Under the pieces are notes generated by a model. The model had not been told where the DNA came from, ran no database searches, and saw nothing but the letters and a program-made list of their open reading frames with translations. Below, one piece after another: positions 1 to 8,015 of a stretch of DNA of 64,000 nucleotides (its first letter is position 1; each line of letters begins with the position of its first letter). The translations under genes were made by a program, and so were the position numbers. Source of the DNA: a beta proteobacterium CB (lineage in GTDB: Bacteria > Pseudomonadota > Gammaproteobacteria > Burkholderiales > Burkholderiaceae); contig CP004348.1 of NCBI GenBank assembly GCA_000342265.1, positions 1,612,001 through 1,676,000 of the forward strand, written 5' to 3'.

Positions 1-495
1 TCGCAAAACCCAATCAGCATACTCGCGAACCTGCATGGATGAAATCTTAGATTCATCAATCGGAATGGCAATTTGCATAATCTCACCCATGATCGAACTA
101 ATGGGCCCCATGCGCGAAACAATGCCATCCGGAATTGCTCCCTCCATAGATGACAGTCTTTCTGAAACCATTTGTCTGGCGCGATAGATGTCTACAGTCC
201 AGTCAAAAGTAACGTATATGAAAGAGAGGCCGGCGCTAGATACTGAGCGAATAGCCTCTACTCCCGGTAAACCATTCATAGCCGTTTCGAGTGGGAATGT
301 AATGAGTTGTTCAACTTCTTCTGAAGCCATTCCGCCAGCCTCGGTCATGATGGTGACAGTAGGCTTATTCAGATCGGGAAAGACATCCACAGGCATCTTG
401 CTTAAGGTGTAGGCACCATAGAACATAGATATAGCACCGAGCAAAATCACTATCATGCGATTTTTTAAGCTGAAATCTAATAACCAAGTAAACAT
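1..495 (-). CDS. Heavy-metal RND efflux pump, inner-membrane permease (N-terminal part, cut by window edge)
   Basis: The frame is open from an ATG at 495 to the window edge and gives 165 residues. The start (MFTWLLDFSLKNR), a first membrane helix at about residues 10-30, and the stretch KMPVDVFPDLNKPTV are typical of CusA/CzcA-type proton-driven metal exporters, which pump metal ions from periplasm or cytoplasm through a TolC channel. It lies 10 bp after the adaptor gene and is the last visible gene of a minus-strand efflux operon. The remaining 850 or so residues, including the residues that would indicate the metal, are outside the window, so the substrate cannot be called. Confidence 0.9.
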   Translation of the reverse strand, partial: MFTWLLDFSLKNRMIVILLGAISMFYGAYTLSKMPVDVFPDLNKPTVTIMTEAGGMASEEVEQLITFPLETAMNGLPGVEAIRSVSSAGLSFIYVTFDWTVDIYRARQMVSERLSSMEGAIPDGIVSRMGPISSIMGEIMQIAIPIDESKISSMQVREYADWVLR

Positions 496-505
496 GTCTT
501 AATCC

Positions 506-1546
506 TTAACGAATTTGATTGATGAGGGATGCCCCATCAGTAATGACTCGTTCACCATCTTTAATACCACTAGTAATAACAATGCTCTGACCATCTAAAG
601 GCTCATATACAACTGTTCTTGGCTCAAATATTTCTGGGGACTTTTTAATCCAGACAATTGTTTGGTTCGAGCTGCTTTTGACTAATGATTTTGAAGGCGC
701 CTTTACTCCAGTGATCTTGCTATCGGTATTTACAAATACTCGAATGGGCTGACCTATGGGTAAAAATTGGAGATCGTCCGATTTAGCAGAAAAAGTTAGA
801 GGTAAGGCTTGCTCTCTGAGGGTCTGTCCACCACCAAGATACTTGAGCTCAATCACTTTGCCATTGACATCCACCTTGCCATCAGCAATGTTCTTACTCA
901 GACTTGAATCGTAGGCAAGCGCTTCTATTAATAGCTTGGATGGATTAACGACCTCAAAGATTAGATCTCTTGCTTGCACTACTTGGCCAGATACGACACC
1001 CGTAGTAGAAATAATTCCGCTGACTGGGGCTCTTAATTCTTCATTAGCAACAGCGGCTTCTGCCTCTTCAATAGTCTTACGAGGGACCGTATCGCTCAGA
1101 TCTCGCAAACGCTTTAGTCGACTTTCCGCAAGTGATCTTGATTTTCCTGGGCCAGCCTCTGGCGTTACATACGCCAAGACATCGCCTTTACTAACCTTCT
1201 GTCCGGGCAATGGAAAACCAGCTGGTCCCGGCGTAATACGGCCAGCAACAATCGCTTGCACCTTACCGCCAAAGTTAGGATCCATAATGACTTTTCCAGC
1301 TAAATCATAGGTTTTGGCATATTCGCCGAACTGGCCAGGAGCTGTCATCACGTGTAACTGGCGTTGCGCAGGCTTGGGAATAAAAAGACTGCCGTCCGAC
1401 TGTCTTTTAGGGGCGTCACCTTGAACTTGGGATACTTCCGACTCGCCATGACCCGGCCCAGCATAAACCTTAAAAGCAAATAGCGCCACAGATAAACTAA
1501 TGAGGACAATGGGGCGAAATACAAAATCTCTCTGTTTGCGATTCAT
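506..1546 (-). CDS. RND efflux periplasmic adaptor subunit (HlyD/CusB-like)
   Basis: This 346-residue protein has a signal peptide (about residues 1-30) ending before AGPGHGE. It is followed by a barrel/lipoyl-type segment (VAGRITPGPAGFPLPGQKVSKGDVLAYV), a short helical hairpin, and a second lipoyl half (LRAPVSGIISTTGVVSGQVV). This is the membrane-fusion protein arrangement that links the inner-membrane pump to the outer-membrane channel. The hairpin is short (about 40 residues), as in metal-type adaptors. Its start codon overlaps the stop of the upstream gene by 4 bp (ATGA), so the two are probably translationally coupled. The specific metal is unknown. Confidence 0.9.
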   Translation of the reverse strand: MNRKQRDFVFRPIVLISLSVALFAFKVYAGPGHGESEVSQVQGDAPKRQSDGSLFIPKPAQRQLHVMTAPGQFGEYAKTYDLAGKVIMDPNFGGKVQAIVAGRITPGPAGFPLPGQKVSKGDVLAYVTPEAGPGKSRSLAESRLKRLRDLSDTVPRKTIEEAEAAVANEELRAPVSGIISTTGVVSGQVVQARDLIFEVVNPSKLLIEALAYDSSLSKNIADGKVDVNGKVIELKYLGGGQTLREQALPLTFSAKSDDLQFLPIGQPIRVFVNTDSKITGVKAPSKSLVKSSSNQTIVWIKKSPEIFEPRTVVYEPLDGQSIVITSGIKDGERVITDGASLINQIR

Positions 1547-2112
1547 ACCCGCTCCTTAATTTGTTTGATTAGTTTTTTTGTATTCGTCATCAACACCTCT
1601 TTCTTGCGATAAGACAAATAGGCAATTGCCATCAAGAGGCTGAAATAAAGCAAGATCTTTATTGCTGATTTCCAAGTGATCAATGAGGAGCGCTCAAAGG
1701 AACTTAGATCTATAGTGGCTGCTAGTATGTCGGTAACATCATCATTAATCGTGATGGTGATCGCAGTAGGCTGATCTTTAATTTTATTTTTTAGGCGAAA
1801 GAGATACTCTCCATCGCCATGAGGCTCTGAACTAATTTTAGAGCCCTCAAGCTCAATTTCAACCTTGGCTCCTTTGACCAATTCATTGGAGGAGTAGCGA
1901 TCTAGGTAGAGCGTGATTTCCTTGCCGTTAATCACTCCTACCGCCTCATAGAGATCAGATTCAGCATAAAAGCGAGGTAGTGATTGAGTTTGTGCAGTGG
2001 TGGGTTTTTCCTCCCCATGACCAGGACCTGCATAAGTTGCCGATGCGATCGTCAGAAATAGCGCAATTAATAGTTTTGACGCCCACTGACTATATTTGTT
2101 CAATAAATTCAT
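1543..2112 (-). CDS. Small exported membrane-anchored accessory protein of the efflux operon
   Basis: I start this gene at the ATG at 2112, which follows AAGGT and lies 13 bp after the TolC-gene stop; an earlier in-frame start would overlap that gene by about 90 bp. The 189-residue product has a signal peptide ending at YAGPGHGEE, a soluble beta-rich middle part, one membrane helix at about residues 155-175, and a basic tail. The AGPGHGE motif at the mature N-terminus is also present in the adaptor encoded next door. Similar small proteins occur inside metal RND operons, but I do not recognise a named family. A periplasmic helper for adaptor or pump assembly is an inference. Confidence 0.75.
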   Translation of the reverse strand: MNLLNKYSQWASKLLIALFLTIASATYAGPGHGEEKPTTAQTQSLPRFYAESDLYEAVGVINGKEITLYLDRYSSNELVKGAKVEIELEGSKISSEPHGDGEYLFRLKNKIKDQPTAITITINDDVTDILAATIDLSSFERSSLITWKSAIKILLYFSLLMAIAYLSYRKKEVLMTNTKKLIKQIKERV

Positions 2113-2125
2113 AGTTAAAGTGACC

Positions 2126-3409
2126 TTACTCTGGTAACAGGCCAAGGGCCTGTCGTAAATTTGAAACTGAAACTGCGTAATTGATTTTTGCAATTGCAGC
2201 CTGCCTATTTGCATCCACTGCTTCTAGCTCAATACGTAGTCTTGTGGGCAAATCGGTTTCACCAAAGCGAAATGATTTGTCAAAAAATTGACGTGTTTCA
2301 TTGGCTAAGTTAGACCTCTTATCTGCAGCGCCAAGCTTCATTTTTGCCGACTTCACTAAAGCCACATTTGACTCCACATTACTTAATGCAGACTCTCGCT
2401 CATAGGACAATCGAACCTCTGAATCGACCATCTCAGCAGTAGCACTGGCCAATCTATTGGTATTGCGAGCATCAGAGCCAAAAGGAATTCTTAACCCAAC
2501 AGCAACTGATTGCTGATACGGAACGCCATAGACTTCACGGCCCTTAGTAGTCCATATTTGCAATTGTGGGGAAGCCCGAGTTTGAGACTTTGCTAGGTCA
2601 ACTGCTTTTTTAGCAACCTCTAACTGATCTACAAGGGCTGCAACGATTGGCAAACTAGAATCTAGTCCTGACAGGTTTTCAGGAACCTTAGGTAGCGGTT
2701 CAATATTTTTAGCAATGTCACCGAATTGAATTTTCTTGAGATACTCACTTCCTAATAAAGTACGCACCCTTTGCTCAGCATTAATTACGTTGGCCTGCGC
2801 TTCGACCAAAAAAGCTTCTGATGATGCGAGGGCACCATTAGCCTGATGAAGATCAGCGCGAGATAAGTCTCCAGCCTTAAATCTCTTTTCAACATCAAGA
2901 GCTAAGCTCTTTGCATTCTCATTTCTGCGTAGCGCTAAATCAGACTCAATTTTTGATTTCTGGTAATTCCAATAGGCATCCCTTACTTCAGCTGCAATTC
3001 TCAATTGGGATAGATAGTATTGAGACAAAAGCTTTTTATATTCAGCATCCGCTAAATTAATTGAGCTTGACCGCTCATTCCATAACCACAGGGGGATATC
3101 TAAACCCAGTATGGTTTCACTAGCGCCTTGATTGCTGTTAGTTCTATCGGTCTTTTGCGACACTTCAACCGAAGCTGGGCTTACCAAAAGGCTGCTAGCA
3201 ATTTTTTGCTTAGCAAGCGCGGCCTCTACTCGATACTGATAGGACTTGTAGTCAGGTTGGCGCTCCCATGAAGATTCATAGAAGGACTTTAAGGTCGATC
3301 CACCTTTGAGCTCGGCATTAGCCAGCGCTATTGGCGATCCCAATATAAATACCAATCCAGTAAATTGAATGACGCAGCGACGAACTACGCCCGAATACTC
3401 TCGCAACAT
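2126..3409 (-). CDS. TolC-family outer-membrane efflux channel
   Basis: The product is 427 residues long, with a signal peptide at about residues 1-30 and two repeated long-helix segments rich in Ala, Leu, Glu and Lys (for example around EVRDAYWNYQKSK and ALSNVESNVALVKSAK). This is the usual architecture and length of trimeric outer-membrane channels of RND systems. It is the second gene of the metal-efflux operon, after the CzcI-like gene and before the accessory protein and adaptor. It should let the pump expel metal directly to the outside. Confidence 0.9.
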   Translation of the reverse strand: MLREYSGVVRRCVIQFTGLVFILGSPIALANAELKGGSTLKSFYESSWERQPDYKSYQYRVEAALAKQKIASSLLVSPASVEVSQKTDRTNSNQGASETILGLDIPLWLWNERSSSINLADAEYKKLLSQYYLSQLRIAAEVRDAYWNYQKSKIESDLALRRNENAKSLALDVEKRFKAGDLSRADLHQANGALASSEAFLVEAQANVINAEQRVRTLLGSEYLKKIQFGDIAKNIEPLPKVPENLSGLDSSLPIVAALVDQLEVAKKAVDLAKSQTRASPQLQIWTTKGREVYGVPYQQSVAVGLRIPFGSDARNTNRLASATAEMVDSEVRLSYERESALSNVESNVALVKSAKMKLGAADKRSNLANETRQFFDKSFRFGETDLPTRLRIELEAVDANRQAAIAKINYAVSVSNLRQALGLLPE

Positions 3410-3437
3410 AAAAACTCCATTTGTTTGTTCAAAACAG

Positions 3438-3480
3438 AGTTAGCGAGAGGAGAAGAATTAGGTTAAGGCTCTCGCTAACT
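3438..3480. repeat. Perfect 12-bp inverted repeat between czcI-like and tolC-like genes
   Basis: AGTTAGCGAGAG (3438-3449) and CTCTCGCTAACT (3469-3480) are exact inverted repeats separated by 19 nt. They lie in the short gap between the stop of the CzcI-like gene and the channel gene, with no U-run after the stem. An mRNA processing or stability hairpin inside the operon, or a protein-binding site, fits better than a terminator. Confidence 0.6.
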
Positions 3481-3815
3481 TAGGCGAGAGCGAGCCAATT
3501 GGGTTTTTCGGGGCGGTGAGGAGAAATATCGACTAAAAACTCTACTCGTGCATCTTCATAATGAAAGATGGTAGAGGTAACTGAAATGCTAAAAGTGGAA
3601 TGCAATGCTGGAGAATGCGCCAAATGACAGACCCCACAATCAGAATCGTAGCTTGCAGAATCGCTAGCAGAGGCAATGCTGACTGGCTTCTCATGCTCGT
3701 GATGTGAAACATGAGAAGCTGCTGCCTGCTCTTCTTGGCAGTAAGCAGAAACCGTAGCATAGGATGTTTGTATCGATAAAGCTAGCAGGGCCAGAATTAT
3801 CAGGATTTTTCTCAT
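3480..3815 (-). CDS. CzcI-like periplasmic metal-binding protein
   Basis: This 111-residue protein has a cleavable signal peptide (about 1-20), a His-rich segment (SHHEHEK, about residues 36-42), two cysteines in DCGVCHLAH, and a C-terminal RPEKPNW motif. Together these match the small CzcI-type proteins that precede czcCBA-like efflux genes in betaproteobacteria. They are thought to sense or modulate metal in the periplasm. It is the promoter-proximal gene of this operon. Assignment rests on the motif pattern and position; which metal it binds is not visible. Confidence 0.75.
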   Translation of the reverse strand: MRKILIILALLALSIQTSYATVSAYCQEEQAAASHVSHHEHEKPVSIASASDSASYDSDCGVCHLAHSPALHSTFSISVTSTIFHYEDARVEFLVDISPHRPEKPNWLALA

Positions 3816-4243
3816 TAGCTAATTACAGCATATTTCTTCGTATTTTGCATTTAGAGCTTTTCCATACAAGTCAAATGGATTAATCACTCACATAGCTGCT
3901 GTAATGCCACAACCCCCTGAATACCCAATGACTTGGTGGAAGAGGCGGCTCAACAACTTCAGAAGGTCTCTTAGTGGCCGATAGCTCCCATTCCAAGTGT
4001 CGGTTAACCCGACAACATAAGCGTCCGGAAACGCGACACTCCAACAAGACGCTGTCGAAACCAATTGATCTCCACCTTACGCCAACCAAACCCGCTAGAC
4101 CAACCGCCGATATCACATCACTTTCTAAGCAGGTTTAAGCTAATGTTTTGATTACTGTTCAGCACAATTCTTAAGTCTTTTAATCCGTTGGTCGCGAGAG
4201 TTCTCGATCGTAAGCGTTACTTAAAGTAACGCTTGCATCTGAC
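3816..4243. other. 428-bp stretch without a convincing gene
   Basis: This region lies between the metal operon and the integrase gene. It should hold the upstream promoter of the czcI-like operon. The part at about 3940-4120 looks richer in G+C than its surroundings and includes a small hairpin (TGTCGG, five bases, CCGACA). A 78-codon open frame on the minus strand (3880-4116) has no recognisable domain, and I do not call it a gene. The segment ends with one copy of the island palindrome. No tRNA-derived attachment repeat is visible here. Confidence 0.5.
4212..4234. repeat. Island palindrome, copy 1 (perfect)
   Basis: Two 11-bp arms, AAGCGTTACTT and AAGTAACGCTT, flank one central base. It lies just past the 3' end of the integrase gene. 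It is the only perfect copy of four in the accessory zone, and it lacks the loop and U-run of a terminator. A binding site for a dimeric DNA-binding protein (integrase accessory or repressor) is the likely role. Confidence 0.7.
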
Positions 4244-5596
4244 CTATGCCGCACGTAGCTCTCGTTCAGCCCGCTTCTTACTTTGATAGCTCGCACTAAC
4301 TTTAGCGTCAGCCTCAATTAACCGCCTAGTTTCCGCACCACGGAGCTGTTCTGCTGCTTGGATAACCTTTAAGTGACTATAGTGGCGCTCAATCATTACA
4401 ACACTGGTACCCATTTGCTTGGCTAGGGTATGAATAGGTACTCGGTCATGGGTTAACGCTAAAGTGGCATACGTATGACGTAAGCTATAAAACACTCGCT
4501 TTTGATCTGTCTTTGGATCCTTTAATAAGTTGTGATCTTCCAAGAAGCACATAAACATCTTCTGAAATGACTCACTGACATCTTCCTTATTATCCTTAGT
4601 CCTAAATACATAATCTTCATTAGTAGGAACAATCAAGTCCTTAAGGGGCTCAGTTAATGAGCTATCAACCCCATAGTTTCTCTGGGCTATACGCTCCAGC
4701 ACCTTTACTGTGGGCTGCCTACCAATAATTTGCCTGGTGCCTGTTTTTCCAGTAACAGTAAGCTCACAACTACGGTTTAGGTTATGCACTTCAATGCGCT
4801 CACCCCGTTCATCGACTTGATCTGTCAAAGTTGAGGCAGGGCTCATCATGAAGCGAATCTGCTTCCACTTAATATCCAGTAGCTCAATCCCAGGTCTTGC
4901 GCCAGTATCGACTAGCATCTCAATATAGTCGCGCATGATTTGTCTACGCTCACGACTAGCCAGATTGCGAGCAGCATCAATCCAAGGTTCTAAGTTAGCC
5001 AATAGGGCCTTTAGTTCATGCAATTCAAAAGCTGGTCTACGATCACTCTTCTTGCCATTGTTGGCTACTAGCTTGGGACGATTGGCTTCAGTTAAAAAAC
5101 CTCGAATGACCGCTTCATCAAATACCCTGTTCATCGCAGCATTTTGAGTATGTAAGGTACTAGACGTAGGCTCTTTACCCATCAGCTCAATCCGATCTCG
5201 ATCAAACTGCTCTAGTGCTTCATAGTCAATATTAGTAATCATGCGATTACCTAGCGAGGGAATGATGTAATCCTTGATCACCCGAACGTAGTCTCTATAG
5301 ATGACTTTGCCTTTGCCAGCAGATAACTCTTGCTCCATACGTTCAACGGCTAGCTTGGCAATATCTTTAAAGCGACGAGTAACAACAGGCAAATTAGAGC
5401 GATTACGAATCTGCGCTTCAAAGAAGATTTCTTTAGCCCGATCTTTAGCCAGCTCGATCTTTCGCTCCTTGGTAGAAGCTCTTTGCCAAACTCCAGCAAC
5501 CTTATAGCGACATTGCCAGATGCCACTGCGCTCACGGCGATAGATCACCAGCTCCCTAGGTAGCAGCTCATGGGTAGTTTCAACGATTTTCGGCAT
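4244..5596 (-). CDS. Tyrosine-type site-specific integrase
   Basis: This 450-residue protein has the C-terminal catalytic pattern of phage-type tyrosine recombinases. The first arginine is in TGARPGIELLDIKW (about residue 233), the LRHTYAT box is at about residue 369, and the nucleophile tyrosine is in ERHYSHL (about residue 404). The histidine normally found before the LRH box appears to be tyrosine (FYSLRH). The N-terminal half should bind arm-type sites. Such enzymes insert elements into tRNA genes, which fits the tRNA-Ile repeats 3-7 kb away. Its start overlaps the end of a 62-codon gene, so it seems to be the last gene of a three-gene operon. Confidence 0.92.
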   Translation of the reverse strand: MPKIVETTHELLPRELVIYRRERSGIWQCRYKVAGVWQRASTKERKIELAKDRAKEIFFEAQIRNRSNLPVVTRRFKDIAKLAVERMEQELSAGKGKVIYRDYVRVIKDYIIPSLGNRMITNIDYEALEQFDRDRIELMGKEPTSSTLHTQNAAMNRVFDEAVIRGFLTEANRPKLVANNGKKSDRRPAFELHELKALLANLEPWIDAARNLASRERRQIMRDYIEMLVDTGARPGIELLDIKWKQIRFMMSPASTLTDQVDERGERIEVHNLNRSCELTVTGKTGTRQIIGRQPTVKVLERIAQRNYGVDSSLTEPLKDLIVPTNEDYVFRTKDNKEDVSESFQKMFMCFLEDHNLLKDPKTDQKRVFYSLRHTYATLALTHDRVPIHTLAKQMGTSVVMIERHYSHLKVIQAAEQLRGAETRRLIEADAKVSASYQSKKRAERELRAA

Positions 5597-5768
5597 ATCG
5601 TAACTTTAGTTTCTGATGGGGGCTTAGGACAACCGGTATCGGGCAAATCGCCTGGTCAATACGTCCAAAGCAGACTGGCTGATTAATAGCAATTCTTAGC
5701 ATCTCATAGCGATCTCTTGGCAATCTAAGTGTTACTTGAAGTAACGCTTGATAGTTACCCAAGCTCAT
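5580..5768 (-). CDS. Small protein of unknown function, coupled to integrase
   Basis: This 62-codon frame starts at an ATG that overlaps the stop of the upstream small gene (ATGA) and runs 17 bp into the integrase gene. The linked overlaps on both sides are the main reason to believe it is translated. The product is basic with several Arg/Lys residues (LRLPRDRYEMLR) and could be an excisionase-like or regulatory DNA-binding protein by position, but no helix-turn-helix is obvious. One copy of the island palindrome lies inside its coding sequence. Confidence 0.5.
   Translation of the reverse strand: MSLGNYQALLQVTLRLPRDRYEMLRIAINQPVCFGRIDQAICPIPVVLSPHQKLKLRYAENR
5727..5749. repeat. Island palindrome, copy 2 (one mismatch)
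   Basis: AAGTGTTACTT, one base, AAGTAACGCTT. It matches the perfect copy at 4212-4234 except at one arm position and the centre. It lies about 17 nt inside the 62-codon gene upstream of the integrase. Confidence 0.65.
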
Positions 5769-6007
5769 TGCGCCTCCAGATACATAATCCCGTGCTTTTC
5801 TAGTGCATCGCCAATGGCTGCCATTTCAATGCTAGAAAACACTGAATACCCCAGTCTTTGCTGGAAATAGTCATTTACAGCGAACAACGCACCCAAGTCA
5901 TCCATGTCTAATTCATTGCCAAGATTGATCTTGGCACTGGCAAAGGCTGACGTTTTTAAAGTGTCAAAAGAGATGATTTGATTAACTGCAAGATTGCTTT
6001 GATCCAT
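5765..6007 (-). CDS. Small acidic protein of unknown function, first gene of integrase operon
   Basis: I choose the ATG at 6007 because GGGAG lies at a good distance before it; an in-frame start 30 bp further upstream has no such site. The 80-residue product (starting MDQSNLAVNQ) is acidic and predicted helical in its second half, with no domain I recognise. Its stop overlaps the next gene's start (ATGA), placing it at the head of the integrase operon. A role in control of integration or excision is possible from position only. Confidence 0.55.
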   Translation of the reverse strand: MDQSNLAVNQIISFDTLKTSAFASAKINLGNELDMDDLGALFAVNDYFQQRLGYSVFSSIEMAAIGDALEKHGIMYLEAQ

Positions 6008-6027
6008 TTGCTTCTCCCGTATATATG

Positions 6028-6049
6028 AGGCTATCAATATCGATAACCT
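6028..6049. promoter_or_regulatory. Candidate operator before the integrase operon
   Basis: AGGCTATC, six bases, GATAACCT is an inverted repeat with one mismatch. It is centred about 30 bp upstream of the start of the first gene of the integrase operon, an expected site for repressor control. No regulator in this window can be tied to it. Confidence 0.4.
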
Positions 6050-6145
6050 ATAAGGAGAGCTTATAGAAATTGGGGTGTTTTTTGACTAAACAATCGATTC
6101 AAATCGAGTTTGTTAATGATAGATACAAGTCTTACGAACTAGGGC

Positions 6146-6168
6146 GAGCGTTACTTCAAGCAACGCTT
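6146..6168. repeat. Island palindrome, copy 3 (degenerate)
   Basis: GAGCGTTACTT, one base, AAGCAACGCTT. It sits 8 bp beyond the stop of the HEPN-motif gene and about 140 bp upstream of the integrase operon. Arm positions differ from the perfect copy at two places. Confidence 0.6.
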
Positions 6169-6176
6169 AAGAAATC

Positions 6177-7136
6177 CTAAAAATCAGGCTTCTGCTTTTC
6201 AGCTCGATCAATTAACTGTTTATCAATTCTGCTAGAGAACTTAAATATTTCTTCATGTAGCTGCTTTATGTCGGCAAGGGAAATCACAACTGGATTTCCT
6301 TTATTGTCATTTCCACTTCTATGCACAATGTCATGACGTTTAATTATTGAATCCTCAAAAACGCCAGGGTCGCCAATTTCAATGCCAAGTCCGTCTCTAT
6401 ACATTGGCACAACCTTGTTCCAATTATGCCAAGTGGTCTTTTGCAATACTCCTTTTATATGATCTTTTAATCCTTCATACTGATCATAAATTTCACCTAG
6501 GGTAATTTTTTTATCTCGGAATTCTGGTACTTTTGTAACAAAATTCTTCAATATATCCTGATCGTTTTCAACCCAATACTCTGCGGTCTCCCACAGAAAT
6601 GATTCAAGTATGGTTATCGCATGCCCAAAAACGAGTTGCTCGGCAATCTTTTTAGCCTCTAAACTTCCCTCTAAAGAAAGAATTTGTACTGCTTGATTAA
6701 TCCTATCTTGCAACCTCTTAAATGGATCGCCCGCATCAAGCAATTCCAAACCAAAGCGGTCATCGTAATCTTCTGGTTCATAATTTATAGGAGCCCACTC
6801 ATCGCCAACCTCAAAATAAAGATCAGCCACTACATCATTAATTACCTCGTCGCTTACAATACCTTCGAACTTGTCCTGAATTTCATCTGCGGGATCATAT
6901 GGTCCCCCATTAATATATAAGTAGCCATCTTCATGGTTATATGGAGTTTCAATGGCAGGATTACAGTACCTAGAAACGAACCAGGTTTTAACGGCTAGCC
7001 TTTGATCCTCCATGGATGCGGATTCAAGCCAATTGGCATCCGGGTTAAATGGGCCATTTACATCAAAAAACTGGTCATATGCCTCAATTGGCAATGCGGG
7101 CAATTGCTCCTCTAGAAGTCGCTTTACCAAACCCAT
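6177..7136 (-). CDS. Protein with HEPN-type RxxxxH motif, possible RNase toxin
   Basis: The start at 7136 has AAGGG at a suitable distance. The 319-residue product is acidic in its N-terminal half. Its C-terminal half is helical and carries RHDIVHRSGND (about residues 277-287), an Rx4H motif like the catalytic motif of HEPN ribonucleases found in many toxin-antitoxin and phage-defence systems. The long helix before it (about residues 155-190) fits a four-helix HEPN fold. It follows two other minus-strand genes, one a HipA-like kinase, with a 51-bp gap. The fold assignment is inference from the motif. A structural or non-nuclease HEPN role cannot be excluded. Confidence 0.6.
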   Translation of the reverse strand: MGLVKRLLEEQLPALPIEAYDQFFDVNGPFNPDANWLESASMEDQRLAVKTWFVSRYCNPAIETPYNHEDGYLYINGGPYDPADEIQDKFEGIVSDEVINDVVADLYFEVGDEWAPINYEPEDYDDRFGLELLDAGDPFKRLQDRINQAVQILSLEGSLEAKKIAEQLVFGHAITILESFLWETAEYWVENDQDILKNFVTKVPEFRDKKITLGEIYDQYEGLKDHIKGVLQKTTWHNWNKVVPMYRDGLGIEIGDPGVFEDSIIKRHDIVHRSGNDNKGNPVVISLADIKQLHEEIFKFSSRIDKQLIDRAEKQKPDF

Positions 7137-7187
7137 CTTTACCCTTGAGTTAGTGATGGTAGTTTTCTAATCGCCAAATAAATCACA

Positions 7188-8015
7188 TTATTCCGCAAAC
7201 TCAATTACCCTTAAAGCGCCTTCTAATGAACTATGAACAGGCAAGAAACGCATATCCCGACCATCAGCCTCTTTTTCGATCTCGCGAACATTTGCACTTA
7301 ATGATAATTTTTGTTTCGGGCCAAGAGTTGGATCGTCCTCTCTCGGAATACCTGTAATCAAAGCAGCCGAGTGAATATGGGCATATTGCTTAGCATTTGA
7401 TAACTCCCATAATCGAGCTCGCGCATCCCTTACGCCCGATGGCTGCCTTGATGCATGAATCACAGAAAAATGTAGGACAGCCCTAGGAGAAAGATATCCA
7501 AATTTAACCAACTGCCCATCCTCCGTCAGCCGGCCTGATTTATTAAAGTTTTTCACTAAATCTGGCCTTCGCTCCATGACCAAATCCTTTACTTCCGTCA
7601 CAAATCTTTTGTTAGTCTCTTCTTGCGTTGGCACATCTTGCTCCTCTAAATCATCAAATGCATCAAGGCTTGCTAAGCTTGAATGTAATAATGCAGCCTG
7701 TCGCATAAGATCATTGATAGAGATAACTTTAGTTATTCGCTTGCTACCTAGATGAAGCCCAAGTATTTCTGAGGATTTTTCCTTGGCTAAATCGAAACCA
7801 ACTTCTTTAATGACTTCTAATGAAATTTTTAAGGCTTCGTCTATTAATTTTTTAGGGTTTGCGGATTGCTTGCCATATAGGGCATCAATTACATCATCCC
7901 GAATAATTTTTTGGCGAATAAATTCATTTTGAAATTCAGCGACTACGCCTACCATGAGACGCTCACCAGTTCCATAAACAGGCTCCCAAAAAATTGGTAT
8001 CCAAGTTGCATTCAT
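7188..8015 (-). CDS. Unknown protein partnered with a HipA-like kinase
   Basis: This 275-residue protein starts at the base immediately after the kinase stop codon, so translation is almost certainly coupled. Its N-terminus (FWEPVYGTGERLMVGVVAEF, about residues 9-28) is faintly like DUF3037-type proteins, a family I recall as a neighbour of HipA-like kinases. I could not confirm this, and the rest is a helical middle segment and a conserved-looking C-terminal part (LPVHSSLEGALRVIEF). There is no signal peptide or membrane helix. It may be the antitoxin, substrate or regulator of the kinase. Confidence 0.55.
   Translation of the reverse strand: MNATWIPIFWEPVYGTGERLMVGVVAEFQNEFIRQKIIRDDVIDALYGKQSANPKKLIDEALKISLEVIKEVGFDLAKEKSSEILGLHLGSKRITKVISINDLMRQAALLHSSLASLDAFDDLEEQDVPTQEETNKRFVTEVKDLVMERRPDLVKNFNKSGRLTEDGQLVKFGYLSPRAVLHFSVIHASRQPSGVRDARARLWELSNAKQYAHIHSAALITGIPREDDPTLGPKQKLSLSANVREIEKEADGRDMRFLPVHSSLEGALRVIEFAE

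Noticed and set aside
3880-4116. 78-codon minus-strand frame next to the integrase
   Set aside because: No Shine-Dalgarno, no recognisable domain and an odd composition; kept only as part of the unexplained segment.
4212-4234. Palindrome after the integrase gene as a terminator
   Set aside because: Arms meet across a single base with no room for a loop and no T-run, and the same motif recurs inside a coding region.
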